A stretch of DNA of 64,000 nt from NCBI RefSeq assembly GCF_030816195.1, contig NZ_JAUSXS010000001.1, forward strand, positions 3,247,501-3,311,500, read 5' to 3'. Positions within the stretch are counted from its first letter, which is position 1, and each line of letters starts with the position of its first letter. The notes under the pieces are model-generated. The model did not search any database. It was given only the letters and a program-made list of their open reading frames with translations, and was not told where the DNA came from. The stretch is from Pseudomonas sp. W4I3. GTDB lineage: Bacteria > Pseudomonadota > Gammaproteobacteria > Pseudomonadales > Pseudomonadaceae. Shown piece by piece: positions 30,728 to 39,533 of this stretch. Both the position numbers and the translations under genes were made by a program.

Positions 30728-30763
30728 AAAAAAGGCCCCGTCCATTGCTGGCGGGGCCTTGGG
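30728..30763 (-). terminator. Attenuator terminator between the leader peptide and the hydrolase gene
   Basis: On the minus strand AAGGCCCCG pairs with CGGGGCCTT (9 bp) around an 11-nt loop, followed by TTTTTT. An alternative pairing exists: TTGCTG-T-GGGG in the leader with CCCC-GC-CAGCAA in this stem and loop, which would prevent termination. Confidence 0.85.
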
Positions 30764-30780
30764 TAACTTTCGGGGTGTCG

Positions 30781-30867
30781 CTAGTTCAATCCCCCACAGC
30801 AACCGCACGACCCGCCATAAGCGGTCGCGGTGGTGGTGCGGGTGAGGCACAACTGAAGAGGGTTCAT
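30781..30867 (-). CDS. 28-codon Thr/Cys-rich leader peptide of an attenuator
   Basis: ATG 30867 to TAG 30781 encodes 28 residues. They begin MNPLQLCLTR, continue with a run rich in Thr and Ala (ACC ACC ACC GCG ACC GCT), then have four Cys in a Gly-rich end. The ATG starts about 7 bases after a -10 box, so the message is probably leaderless. A stall at the Thr codons would leave the downstream TTGCTGTGGGG free to pair with the terminator, while reaching the stop codon would cover it. This is the classical geometry of amino-acid attenuation. No known family was recognised. Confidence 0.65.
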   Translation of the reverse strand: MNPLQLCLTRTTTATAYGGSCGCCGGLN

Positions 30868-30873
30868 GCCGGG

Positions 30874-30903
30874 ATCATGCTGGGGCGGGCGCGAGGCTGT
30901 CAA
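30874..30903 (-). promoter_or_regulatory. Sigma70-type promoter for the leader peptide
   Basis: TTGACA (30898-30903) and CATGAT (30874-30879) are 18 bp apart on the minus strand. The start codon of the leader peptide begins 7 bases after the -10 box. Confidence 0.7.
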
Positions 30904-31017
30904 CGCGCGCGCGGTTTTTTAAAGCGAACAACGCCCTGCGGGGCATGTCCGGTCGGCTGCACCGCCTAACCGTTGCTCAGCTAAGTCTTTGCTTATTCGA
31001 GAGAATCCCGGACAATC

Positions 31018-31041
31018 GCGCCCCTGTTGAGGTCGGGGCGC
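31018..31041 (+). promoter_or_regulatory. Hairpin in the sdaC 5' region
   Basis: GCGCCCC (31018-31024) pairs with GGGGCGC (31035-31041). A T run follows about 11 bases later at 31053. It may be a weak terminator or RNA element in the sdaC leader. The rest of the 31042-31097 stretch shows nothing I recognise. Confidence 0.35.
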
Positions 31042-31097
31042 TGCCTGTCAGGTTTTTCTGACTCGTCCCGGCCGTGTGAATGCGGAGATCCGACCGG

Positions 31098-32375
31098 ATG
31101 AATGATCAGGCCAATAGCGTCGACCAACGCTATGCAACGACACCTGCAACGCTCACAAGCTGGAGCCGCCAGGACACCACCTGGATGCTTGGGCTGTTCG
31201 GCACCGCCATCGGCGCCGGTACCTTGTTCTTGCCGATCAATGCGGGCCTGGGGGGCTTCTGGCCACTGGTGATTCTCGCGCTGCTGGCCTTCCCGATGAC
31301 GTTCTTTGCCCACCGTGGGCTGACCCGTTTCGTACTGTCCGGCCGTGAAGGCTCCGACATCACTGACGTGGTCGAAGAGCATTTCGGCCTCAAGGCCGGC
31401 GCGCTGATTACCTTGCTGTACTTCTTTGCGATCTTCCCGATCCTGCTGATCTACAGCGTGGCCCTGACCAATACCGTCAGCAGCTTCCTGGAACATCAAC
31501 TGCACATCATGCCGCCGCCTCGGGCCATCCTGGCGTTTGTGTTGATCCTCGGCCTGCTGGCGGTGGTGCGTTGCGGCGAGCAGGTGATCGTCAAGGCCAT
31601 GAGCCTGATGGTGTACCCGTTCATTGTCGCGTTGCTGTTCCTTGCCGTGTACCTGGTGCCGCACTGGACGGGCGGGATCCTCAGCACAGCGAGCGAAGTC
31701 CCTGCGCCGTCGGCCTTGCTCAGCACGTTGTGGCTGGCGATTCCGGTGATGGTGTTCTCGTTCAACCATTCGCCGATCATCTCGGCCTTCGCGGTGGACC
31801 AGAAGCGTCAGTATGGCGCACACGCCGACGAGCGCAGCTCGCAGATCCTGTCCCGCGCGCACTTGCTGATGGTGGCGATGGTGCTGTTCTTCGTGTTCAG
31901 TTGCGTGCTGACCCTGTCGCCGGCGCAGTTGGCCGAGGCGAAAGCGCAGAACCTGTCGATCCTGTCGTACCTGGCCAACCACTTCGACAACCCGACCATT
32001 GCCTTCGCCGCGCCCCTGATTGCGTTCGTGGCAATTGCCAAGTCGTTCCTGGGCCACTACATCGGTGCCAGCGAGGGCCTCAAGGGCCTGGTACTGAAAA
32101 CGGGTCGCCGCCCGGCAGCCAAGACGCTGGACCGCATGACCGCCGCTTTCATGCTGGTGGTGTGCTGGATCGTCGCCACGCTTAACCCGAGCATCTTGGG
32201 CATGATCGAGACCCTGGGCGGGCCGGTCATTGCCTCGATCCTGTTCCTGATGCCGATGTACGCCATCCGCAAGGTGCCAGCCATGGCCAAGTACCGTGGG
32301 CAGGCGTCGAATGTGTTTGTCACCGCAGTGGGCTTGGTGGCGATTACGGCGCTGGTTTACTCGCTGATTGCTTAA
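31098..32375 (+). CDS. sdaC: Serine/threonine transporter SdaC (HAAAP family)
   Basis: A 425-residue inner-membrane amino-acid/proton symporter with about 11 hydrophobic helices. Long stretches are very close to E. coli SdaC: WMLGLFGTAIGAGTLFLPIN, FFAHRGLTRFVLSG, NHSPIISAFAV and TLNPSILGMIETLGG. It imports L-serine and possibly threonine. ATG 31098 (MNDQANSV) has CGGAGA at a suitable distance; an ATG at 31080 is possible. The 3' end is copied in the tandem repeats that follow. Confidence 0.9.
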   Translation: MNDQANSVDQRYATTPATLTSWSRQDTTWMLGLFGTAIGAGTLFLPINAGLGGFWPLVILALLAFPMTFFAHRGLTRFVLSGREGSDITDVVEEHFGLKAGALITLLYFFAIFPILLIYSVALTNTVSSFLEHQLHIMPPPRAILAFVLILGLLAVVRCGEQVIVKAMSLMVYPFIVALLFLAVYLVPHWTGGILSTASEVPAPSALLSTLWLAIPVMVFSFNHSPIISAFAVDQKRQYGAHADERSSQILSRAHLLMVAMVLFFVFSCVLTLSPAQLAEAKAQNLSILSYLANHFDNPTIAFAAPLIAFVAIAKSFLGHYIGASEGLKGLVLKTGRRPAAKTLDRMTAAFMLVVCWIVATLNPSILGMIETLGGPVIASILFLMPMYAIRKVPAMAKYRGQASNVFVTAVGLVAITALVYSLIA

Positions 32376-33003
32376 GGCCTGACACAGCCTCCAAAGACTA
32401 CACAGATCCAAATGTGGGAGCGGGATTGCCCCCGATGGCGGTGTACCAGTCAACTAGGAATTGACTGGACCACTGCTATCGGGAGCAAGCCCCCTCCCAC
32501 ATTTGTTTGGTGGTGCTGCTGAGACTGTATTTCCAGGCATAAACAACGCGTATCTCCAGCTTGGGGTTTGCTGCGGTGGGCTGGGTGGCGATTACGGCGC
32601 TGGTTTACTCGCTTATAGCTTAAGGCCTGACCCAGCCTCCAAAGACTGCAGAGATCCAAATGTGGGAGGGGGCTTGCCCCCGATGGCGGTGTATCAGTCA
32701 ACTATAAATTGACTGGACCACTGCTATCGGGAGCGAGCCCCCTCCCACATTTGTTTGGTGGTGCTGCTGAGACTGTATTTCCAGGCATAAACAACGCGTA
32801 TCTCCAGCTTGGGGTTTGCTGCGGTGGGCTGGGTGGCGATTACGGCGCTGGTTTACTCGCTTATAGCTTAAGGCCTGACCCAGCCTCCAAAGACTACAAA
32901 GATCCAAATGTGGGAGGGGGCTTGCTCCCGATGGCGGTGTATCAGTCAACTAGGAATTGACTGGACCACTGCTATCGGGAGCAAGCCCCCTCCCACATTT
33001 ATT
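32325..33003. repeat. 248-bp tandem repeat (about 2.7 copies) containing the sdaC 3' end plus a REPIN
   Basis: Unit starts are at 32325, 32573 and 32821, exactly 248 bp apart. Each unit begins with about 51 bp encoding the transporter end (AVGWVAITALVYSLIA then stop in copies 2 and 3). A REPIN of the GTGGGAGGGGGC family follows. The first copy is inside the real gene; the third is cut off near 33003. The 83-codon open frames found here on both strands are by-products of the repeat. Confidence 0.9.
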
Positions 33004-33019
33004 TGTATGCCAGGCATAA

Positions 33020-33055
33020 AAAAACGCCGCGTACCTTGCGATACGCGGCGTTTTT
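33020..33055. terminator. Bidirectional intrinsic terminator
   Basis: AAAAACGCCGCGTA pairs with TACGCGGCGTTTTT around an 8-nt loop. It separates the convergent sdaC and acnB genes and works in both directions. Confidence 0.93.
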
Positions 33056-33069
33056 ACATCAACACACCG

Positions 33070-35679
33070 TTAAGCTTGAATCACCGGGATGTTGGCGCTT
33101 GCCGCGATCTTGCGGAACTCGGCGATCTGGTCGAAGTTCAGGTAGCGGTAGACGTCACTGGCCATGGTGTCCAGTTTCGCCGCGTAGCCCATGTACTCTT
33201 CAACGGTCGGCAGGCGACCCAGGGTCGAGGCTACTGCCGCCAGCTCAGCCGAAGCCAGGTAGACGTTAGCGCCGTCACCCAGACGGTTCGGGAAGTTACG
33301 GGTCGAAGTCGACACAACAGTCGAATTCGGCTCTACACGTGCCTGGTTACCCATGCACAGCGAGCAGCCCGGCATTTCCATGCGCGCGCCAGCCTTGCCG
33401 TAGATGCCGTAGTAGCCTTCTTCGGTCAGTTGGTGAGCGTCCATCTTGGTCGGCGGCGACAGCCAGAGACGGGTTGGCAACTGGCCCTTGACCTGCTCCA
33501 GCAGCTTACCGGCTGCGCGGAAGTGACCGATGTTGGTCATGCACGAACCGATGAACACTTCGTCGATCTTCTCACCGGCAACGCTGGACAACAGACGGGC
33601 ATCGTCCGGGTCGTTCGGCGCGCAGAGGATCGGCTCGTTGATTTGCGACAGGTCGATCTCGATGATTTCGGCGTATTCGGCGTCGGCATCGGCTTCCATC
33701 AGCTCCGGGTTGGCAACCCAGGCTTCCATCGCTTGGGCGCGACGTTCCAGGGTGCGTGCATCGCCGTAGCCTTCGCCGATCATCCAGCGCAGCAGGGTGA
33801 TGTTGGAGTTCAGGTACTCGGTGACCGAATCTTTGGACAGCTTGATGGTGCAACCTGCAGCCGAACGTTCAGCCGAGGCGTCGGACAACTCGAACGCCTG
33901 TTCCAGTGTCAGGTCGTTCAGGCCTTCGATTTCCAGGATACGGCCGGAGAAGGCGTTCTTCTTGCCTTTCTTCTCTACGGTCAACAGGCCAGCCTGGATC
34001 GCGTAGTAAGGAATGGCGTGCACCAGGTCACGCAGGGTGATGCCAGGCTTCATCTTGCCTTTGAAGCGCACCAGGATCGATTCCGGCATGTCCAGTGGCA
34101 TCACGCCAGTGGCGGCGGCGAACGCGACCAGGCCGGAGCCGGCTGGGAACGAGATGCCCATCGGGAAACGGGTGTGGGAGTCACCACCGGTACCGACGGT
34201 GTCCGGCAGCAGCATGCGGTTCAGCCAGCTGTGGATGATGCCGTCGCCTGGACGCAGCGATACACCGCCACGGGTCATGATGAAGTCAGGCAGGGTGTGG
34301 TGGGTGGTCACGTCGATCGGCTTTGGATAGGCCGCGGTGTGGCAGAAAGACTGCATCACCAGATCGGTCGAGAAGCCCAGGCACGCCAGGTCCTTGAGTT
34401 CGTCGCGAGTCATTGGACCGGTGGTGTCCTGAGACCCCACGGTGGTCATCTTCGGCTCGCAGTAGGTGCCAGGGCGAACGCCTTTGCCTTCCGGCAGGCC
34501 GCAGGCCTTGCCGACCATTTTCTGTGCCAGGGTGAAGCCTTTGCCGGTGTCGACAGGCGCTTCAGGCAGCTTGAACAGGTCGGTTGCGCCCAGGCCCAGT
34601 TCGGCACGCGCCTTGTCGGTCAGGCCGCGACCGATGATCAGCGGGATACGGCCGCCGGCGCGGACTTCGTCCAACAGCACCGGGGTCTTCATTTCGAAGG
34701 TGGTGATGACTTCGTCGGTGCCGTGTTTGCAGACTTTGCCAGCATGAGGGTACAGGTCGATCACGTCGCCCATGTTCATGTTGGTAACGTCGAACTCGAT
34801 TGGCAGGGCGCCCGCATCTTCCATGGTGTTGTAGAAGATCGGAGCGATCTTGCTGCCGAAGCAGAAGCCGCCGGCGCGCTTGTTCGGAACATAGGGAACG
34901 TCGTCGCCGAAGAACCACAGCACGGAGTTGGTCGCCGATTTACGCGACGAACCGGTACCGACCACGTCACCGACGTAGGCGATCGGGAAGCCTTGACCGC
35001 GCATCTCTTCGATCTGCTTCATCGGGCCGGTCTTGCCTTGCTCGTCCGGCACGATGCCTTCACGGGCCATTTTCAGCATGGCCAGGGCGTGCAGCGGGAT
35101 GTCAGGGCGCGACCAGGCGTCCGGGGCAGGGGATAGGTCGTCGGTGTTGGTTTCGCCGGTGACCTTGAACACGCGCAGGCTGATCTTGTCGGCCAGGGTC
35201 GGACGGTTGCGGAACCATTCGCCATCAGCCCAGGACTGGATCACGCCTTTGGCATGTTCGTTACCGTTGCGGGCTTTTTCCGCCACGTCGTGGAACGCAT
35301 CGAACATCAGCAGGGTGTGCTTGAGCTGGGCGGCCGCGACAGGCGCCAGCTCGGCGTCGTCCAGCAGCTCGACCAGGGTCACGATGTTGTAGCCGCCTTG
35401 CATGGTGCCCAGCAGTTCAACAGCGCGTTTCTTGTCGATCAGGGGGGAGGTGGCTTCGCCCTTGGCCAGGGCGGACAGGAAGCCGGCCTTGACGTAGGCA
35501 GCTTCGTCAACGCCCGGTGGAATGCGGTTGGTGATCAGGTCAACGAGGAATTCTTCTTCGCCAGCCGGAGGATTTTTCAGCAGCTCGACCAGGCCTGCGG
35601 TTTGTTCGGCGTTAAGCGGCTGGGGAACGATACCCAGTGCTGCACGCTCTTCGATATGTTTGCGGTAGGCTTCAAGCAC
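33070..35679 (-). CDS. acnB: Aconitate hydratase B
   Basis: An 869-residue bifunctional aconitase/2-methylisocitrate dehydratase of the TCA cycle. It starts [17 protein letters not shown] with a GTG codon (35679) and GAGGG 9 bases upstream, as in other AcnB. The HEAT-like N-terminal domain, the swivel domain and the [4Fe-4S] domain with GSCMTN and CSLCMGN are all present. The longer frame starting MGPLMRVIT is unlikely. An unusually structured 5' region precedes the gene (35721-35928). Confidence 0.95.
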   Translation of the reverse strand: MLEAYRKHIEERAALGIVPQPLNAEQTAGLVELLKNPPAGEEEFLVDLITNRIPPGVDEAAYVKAGFLSALAKGEATSPLIDKKRAVELLGTMQGGYNIVTLVELLDDAELAPVAAAQLKHTLLMFDAFHDVAEKARNGNEHAKGVIQSWADGEWFRNRPTLADKISLRVFKVTGETNTDDLSPAPDAWSRPDIPLHALAMLKMAREGIVPDEQGKTGPMKQIEEMRGQGFPIAYVGDVVGTGSSRKSATNSVLWFFGDDVPYVPNKRAGGFCFGSKIAPIFYNTMEDAGALPIEFDVTNMNMGDVIDLYPHAGKVCKHGTDEVITTFEMKTPVLLDEVRAGGRIPLIIGRGLTDKARAELGLGATDLFKLPEAPVDTGKGFTLAQKMVGKACGLPEGKGVRPGTYCEPKMTTVGSQDTTGPMTRDELKDLACLGFSTDLVMQSFCHTAAYPKPIDVTTHHTLPDFIMTRGGVSLRPGDGIIHSWLNRMLLPDTVGTGGDSHTRFPMGISFPAGSGLVAFAAATGVMPLDMPESILVRFKGKMKPGITLRDLVHAIPYYAIQAGLLTVEKKGKKNAFSGRILEIEGLNDLTLEQAFELSDASAERSAAGCTIKLSKDSVTEYLNSNITLLRWMIGEGYGDARTLERRAQAMEAWVANPELMEADADAEYAEIIEIDLSQINEPILCAPNDPDDARLLSSVAGEKIDEVFIGSCMTNIGHFRAAGKLLEQVKGQLPTRLWLSPPTKMDAHQLTEEGYYGIYGKAGARMEMPGCSLCMGNQARVEPNSTVVSTSTRNFPNRLGDGANVYLASAELAAVASTLGRLPTVEEYMGYAAKLDTMASDVYRYLNFDQIAEFRKIAASANIPVIQA

Positions 35680-35720
35680 AGTTATTACCCTCATCAGTGG
35701 TCCCACGGGACGCTCATCCA

Positions 35721-35928
35721 GGAACGGCCGGCACGCATGCGCTCGGGGGCTTTTTGGGCCGCAAAGCCAGCGCTGCCGGCATTCCTTACAGAAGCTGCTT
35801 TCAAAGTTTTACGCCTGCAGAACGGAGCTGATGAGGGTTGGCGAGGGCGTTGACCTACCGAGTCATTTACCATCGCCAACACCGTTCTGAAGGAACGACT
35901 GTGCTCGTGACGCTTTGAAAACAGCTTC
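35721..35928 (-). ncRNA. Highly structured acnB 5' leader or small RNA candidate
   Basis: Two long composite hairpins lie head to tail in the 400 bp between acnB and the divergent DUF1289 gene. The first, 35791-35928, has three nested helices: 35791-35806 with 35913-35928 (16 bp), 35818-35825 with 35882-35889 (8 bp), and 35837-35844 with 35873-35880 (8 bp). The second is 35721-35785, with 12 bp pairing outside and GGCTTT/AAAGCC plus GCGCT/AGCGC inside. The only irregular pairs in the 16-bp helix and the outer stem are U-G wobbles on the minus strand but C-A mismatches on the plus strand. This points to a minus-strand RNA. A 62-codon open frame (35694-35882) overlaps it and could be an alternative explanation. 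Confidence 0.5.
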
Positions 35929-36076
35929 CAGCGGATTATTGGCGCCTTACAAGGCCGGGTGATTCTACGGCAAAAAAAATCTAAAGGTAAGTTGCGTCAC
36001 CAAGTTTGCAGGGTGATCAACCTTAGACAAAGGGCTAACATGGCGCACTGTTTCGCTGATCTGTGTGTTTTCGCCC

Positions 36077-36547
36077 ATGTCCAACCAAACCATCAAGACC
36101 CCCTGCGTCGGCCTGTGCTCCACGGTCTACGGCGATCTCGTGTGCCGCGGCTGCAAGCGCTTCCACCACGAAGTGATCCTGTGGAATGGTTATAACGAAG
36201 AAGAAAAGCGCGCGGTCTGGCTCAGGCTCGAGCAATTGCTGGTGCAGGTGATGGCCGGGAAAGTGCAGATTTTCGACCCCAAGACCCTGCGCGGGCAGTT
36301 GGAGCAACGCAAGATTCGCTTCGTGCCGCACCAATCGGAATATTGCTGGGCCTATCAATTGATCGCGCGTGGGGCGCGGGTGATCAATAACCTGGAGGCC
36401 TACGGCATGGTGCTGCTGCCGGAGTTTCGCGACTGGCCCCTGCCGGACCTGCGCGATGCGATTGACCGGGAGTTCTTTATCTTGTCCGAGGCGCATTACC
36501 AGCGCTATATCGCCCCGGGATTTCTGAGCGATGCCCTCTCTACCTGA
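36077..36547 (+). CDS. DUF1289 domain protein
   Basis: A 156-residue protein starting MSNQTIKTPCVGLCSTVYGD. The N-terminal DUF1289 domain holds four cysteines in the pattern C-x3-C then C-x2-C (PCVGLC, VCRGCKRF), probably a metal site. The rest is not assigned. Function is unknown. An in-frame GTG 12 bases upstream would add four residues; the ATG at 36077 is the conserved start. Divergent from acnB. Confidence 0.82.
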   Translation: MSNQTIKTPCVGLCSTVYGDLVCRGCKRFHHEVILWNGYNEEEKRAVWLRLEQLLVQVMAGKVQIFDPKTLRGQLEQRKIRFVPHQSEYCWAYQLIARGARVINNLEAYGMVLLPEFRDWPLPDLRDAIDREFFILSEAHYQRYIAPGFLSDALST

Positions 36548-36561
36548 CCGCACAGGGGCCC

Positions 36562-36675
36562 CTGTAGGAGCGAGCTTGCTCGCGAAAAACGCCCAGGCAA
36601 CGCGTTCATTCTGAATAAACGCGGGGGGCTGAGTTCTTCGCGAGCAAGGGCTAGCCGCCCGCCTCGCTCCTACAG
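36562..36675. repeat. REPIN of the GTAGGAGCGAGC family with a disrupted right arm
   Basis: The left arm TGTAGGAGCGAGCTTGCTCG starts at 36563. The right arm is interrupted by about 14 extra bases (GGGCTAGCCGCCCG region) before TCGCTCCTACAG. The spacer contains the conserved AACGCGTTCATTC and AATAAACGCG blocks. Confidence 0.85.
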
Positions 36676-36720
36676 AAAAGCCTTGAGGCAGGCCCCCTCC
36701 AACATTTGGTCTTCATGGTT

Positions 36721-37584
36721 TCAGGATTGAGTGGCCAGTTCCTCCAGATGGTCCATCAGCGACTGCGGCTTGAGCACCAGCACATCGCTTTGCACCGCAT
36801 CCAGTACCACTTCCGCCGTATTGCCGATCAACGCCCCGGAAATGCCGGTGCGCGCCACGGTGCCGATAATGGTCAGTGCCGCCTGCAACTGCTGGGCGAT
36901 ATGGGGAATCAGCACATCCGCCGGGCCTTCCTTGATATGCAGGTGTGCATCATCCACGTCGAACTCGGCCTGGAAGGCCCGGCACTGCTCGCGGTAACGC
37001 GCCTCGATGGTTTCGGTAAGTTGAAACGTCGGGTCCGCCGCCGACAGCATCGGCGAGGGATGCGCGCTGATCACATGCAACTGCGCCTTGGCCAGGCTGG
37101 CAATAACAAAGCCATGGTCGATGATGGAGTTGTGCAATGAACGGTGTTCGCTGTCGGTATTGCCCACGTCGATGGCCGCCAGAATCACCCCGCCGGCCCA
37201 GGGCGTGGCGGTCTTGACCAGCAGCACGGGCGTGGGGCAATAGCGCAAGAGTTTCCAGTCTGCCGGGGTCAGCAGGGCTTTTTTCAGCGGGCTGTCGGGA
37301 AAGTGCTGCTTGATCACCAGGCCGCAACCCTCGGCCTGCTGCACATCGACGATGGTCTCGTGCAGGCTGTCGTTCCACGCCTGTTCGGTGGTGACGCTAT
37401 ACCCGTCCTCCTGCAGGCCGGACTTGAGCACGCTCAGCAGCGCCGAATGCTCATGCTTCTTGTCACAGACCAGCAAATGCAGGTGCGCGTCGGTCACCCC
37501 GGCGATCAGTTTGGCGCGCTTGAGGGCCAGGCTTTCGGAATGCTCGGGCTCGATGACCACCAGGATGCTGCGGATGGCTTGCAT
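36721..37584 (-). CDS. Tandem universal stress protein (UspE-like)
   Basis: 287 residues with two Usp domains. The first half starts ILVVIEPEHSESLALKRAK; the second half ends IGTVARTGISGALIGNTAEVVLDA, with the G-x2-G-x9-G nucleotide-type motif and LKPQ. Such two-domain proteins support survival under low oxygen in pseudomonads. An ANR box with a well-placed -10 lies upstream, so anaerobic induction is likely. Confidence 0.9.
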   Translation of the reverse strand: MQAIRSILVVIEPEHSESLALKRAKLIAGVTDAHLHLLVCDKKHEHSALLSVLKSGLQEDGYSVTTEQAWNDSLHETIVDVQQAEGCGLVIKQHFPDSPLKKALLTPADWKLLRYCPTPVLLVKTATPWAGGVILAAIDVGNTDSEHRSLHNSIIDHGFVIASLAKAQLHVISAHPSPMLSAADPTFQLTETIEARYREQCRAFQAEFDVDDAHLHIKEGPADVLIPHIAQQLQAALTIIGTVARTGISGALIGNTAEVVLDAVQSDVLVLKPQSLMDHLEELATQS

Positions 37585-37614
37585 GGTCGGTTCTCCAGGA
37601 AGGGGCCTGCAACA

Positions 37615-37657
37615 ACTATAGTTGCTGCACGCCTGGCGTCATGTTGATGCACATCAA
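37615..37657 (-). promoter_or_regulatory. ANR (FNR-type) box and class II promoter for the universal stress gene
   Basis: TTGATGCACATCAA (37644-37657) is a perfect TTGAT-N4-ATCAA site. On the minus strand TATAGT (37615-37620) gives a start near 37608, which places the site at about -42, the class II position. Confidence 0.85.
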
Positions 37658-37731
37658 GGGGCATGACTGGTGGTCTGCGGCGGGGTCGGTATAATCGGCG
37701 GCCTTTTTGTCACCCTTTGCCCGTGAGCCCG

Positions 37732-38334
37732 ATGATCCTGCCCGAAATCCACGAATTCCTCGGCTGCCGCACCCCGGACGCCTGGGTCCAGGCCGCGCTG
37801 GCCGATCAGGACACCCTGCTGATCGACCACAAGAACTGCGAATTCAAGGCCGCCAGCACCGCCCTGAGCCTGATCGCCAAGTATCACGGCCACGTCGACC
37901 TGATCAACATGATGTCGCGCCTGGCCCGTGAAGAACTGGTGCACCATGAGCAGGTGATGCGGCTGATGAAAAAGCGCAAGGTTGAACTGCGGCAACTGTC
38001 CGCCGGGCGTTACGCCTCGGGTTTGCGCAAGGTCGTGCGCAACCATGAGCCGGTCAAGCTGGTGGATACTCTGGTGGTGGGGGCCTTTATCGAAGCGCGC
38101 AGTTGCGAGCGTTTCGAAGCGCTTGTGCCGCATTTGGACGAAGACCTCGGCAAGTTCTACTTCGGTTTGCTCAAGAGCGAAGCGCGGCACTTCCAGGGTT
38201 ACTTGAAATTGGCGTACCAGTATGGAGACGCCAAGGACATCGCCCAGGTGATCGAGCGGGTGAGGGCAGTTGAGCAGGACTTGATCGAGTCAGCCGACGT
38301 CGAGTTCCGCTTTCACAGTGGCGTGCCAGCCTGA
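37732..38334 (+). CDS. miaE: tRNA-(ms2io6A) hydroxylase MiaE
   Basis: A 200-residue diiron enzyme that hydroxylates the isopentenyl group of ms2i6A37 in tRNA, an oxygen-dependent step. Ferritin-like metal ligands are visible in LAREELVHHEQ, AFIEARSCERF and SEARHFQGY. ATG 37732 (MILPEIHEFLGC) is the conserved start. The 3' end overlaps the convergent MFS gene by 45 bp. Confidence 0.93.
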   Translation: MILPEIHEFLGCRTPDAWVQAALADQDTLLIDHKNCEFKAASTALSLIAKYHGHVDLINMMSRLAREELVHHEQVMRLMKKRKVELRQLSAGRYASGLRKVVRNHEPVKLVDTLVVGAFIEARSCERFEALVPHLDEDLGKFYFGLLKSEARHFQGYLKLAYQYGDAKDIAQVIERVRAVEQDLIESADVEFRFHSGVPA

Positions 38335-39492
38335 GGCGACCGCCACGCCGATCAAGACGGTGATTGCGGTCAGCCACAGGATTACCGTTTGCGTGCCGAA
38401 GGGTGCGGCCAATACAGCAATCATCAAGCCCGCCAACGGTTGGGCGAGGTTGTTGAGCAAGGTGATCACCCCCACCGTCTTGCCGAAGTCCTGCACCGGA
38501 ATCACCCGCTGCCGGGTGCTGCGCAGGTAGACATTGAACATCTTGTCGAAACCGCTCACCAGCAAAAAGCCCACCGCGTATGCCCACACGTTGGGGCTGA
38601 TGGCGGTAATCAGCGCGCCGACGGCAATCATCGAATACGACAGCCCGCCGAGCACCTTAAGCGCCAGGGTCGAACGTGCGAGGTAGAACAGAATCACCAC
38701 GGTGACCAGCGCGCCCGTCGCTTGCAGCAGGGCGTAGGCGTTGTTGTGCGCCGCGTATTGCCCGGTGACCATGGCCGCCGACGTGGCCAGCGTTACGCCG
38801 ACGATCAGGTTCACACCGATGGCCAGCGTGATGATGCGTTTCAACTCCACCAGGTTGCCGATGTGGCCGAAGGCGATGCGCAGGGGTTGTAACCAGATCC
38901 CCGTGTGCTGTTGCGCAGGAGGCTGCAGGTTGACCGTGGTGGTGCGCTGCCAGACTCGCATCGCCAGGTCAGCCAGCACAAACAGCGCGGCGATTCCCAG
39001 CACCACCCAGGGCCATGCCCAGACTTGCAGCATCAGCGCCGCCATCAACGGCCCGAGCACCAGGCCGCTCTGGTCGGCGATCTGCGAGTAGGACAAGGTT
39101 CTGGCATAGGTGTAGTGCTGGAAGATATGCGGCATCAGCACTTCCCGCGCCATGATGCCCTGAGTGGTCAGCACCCCGCATAACGCGGACAGGATCACCA
39201 GCCAATGGATACCGTCGAACAGCCCATGCAGCGCCACCGCCACCCCACAGGCCAGGGCCCGGTACACTTGGCTGATGTGCAGGATGCGCACGGGTGCAAA
39301 CTTGTCGCATAACGCCCCGCACACCGGAAACGCCAGGTAACGCGGCAGTGATTCGGCAAAGAACGCAAGGCCGGCCCATGACACACTGTCCGTGGTCTGG
39401 AACACGATCAGCGGCACGATGAACAACAGGATCTGGTCCGCCAGCCGTGACAGGAACAGTGAAATGAAGAACGCCAGGTAATCCTTGCGCAT
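38290..39492 (-). CDS. MFS transporter, specificity unknown
   Basis: A 400-residue carrier with 12 predicted helices, starting MRKDYLAFFISLFLSRLADQ. The loop after helix 2 has GALCDKFAPVRIL, a variant of the MFS motif A. No substrate can be assigned. It is divergent from the RstA-like regulator and overlaps the 3' end of miaE by 45 bp. Confidence 0.85.
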   Translation of the reverse strand: MRKDYLAFFISLFLSRLADQILLFIVPLIVFQTTDSVSWAGLAFFAESLPRYLAFPVCGALCDKFAPVRILHISQVYRALACGVAVALHGLFDGIHWLVILSALCGVLTTQGIMAREVLMPHIFQHYTYARTLSYSQIADQSGLVLGPLMAALMLQVWAWPWVVLGIAALFVLADLAMRVWQRTTTVNLQPPAQQHTGIWLQPLRIAFGHIGNLVELKRIITLAIGVNLIVGVTLATSAAMVTGQYAAHNNAYALLQATGALVTVVILFYLARSTLALKVLGGLSYSMIAVGALITAISPNVWAYAVGFLLVSGFDKMFNVYLRSTRQRVIPVQDFGKTVGVITLLNNLAQPLAGLMIAVLAAPFGTQTVILWLTAITVLIGVAVASGWHATVKAELDVG

Positions 39493-39533
39493 GGAACTCC
39501 CTGTCAATGGCGTAAAGAATTGCAGGCTATTTG

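Noticed and set aside
30944..31060. 38-codon upstream frame before sdaC
   Set aside because: No ribosome site, no biased codons and no conserved pattern.
32461..32960. 83-codon frames on both strands in the repeat array
   Set aside because: They are nearly identical copies created by the 248-bp repeat and REPIN palindromes, not genes.
32325..33003. CRISPR array
   Set aside because: The units are 248 bp with gene-end and REPIN content; there are no short repeats with unique spacers.
35694..35882. 62-codon gene before acnB
   Set aside because: No ribosome site or family match was seen and the region is better explained by RNA-like pairing, though it is kept as an alternative.
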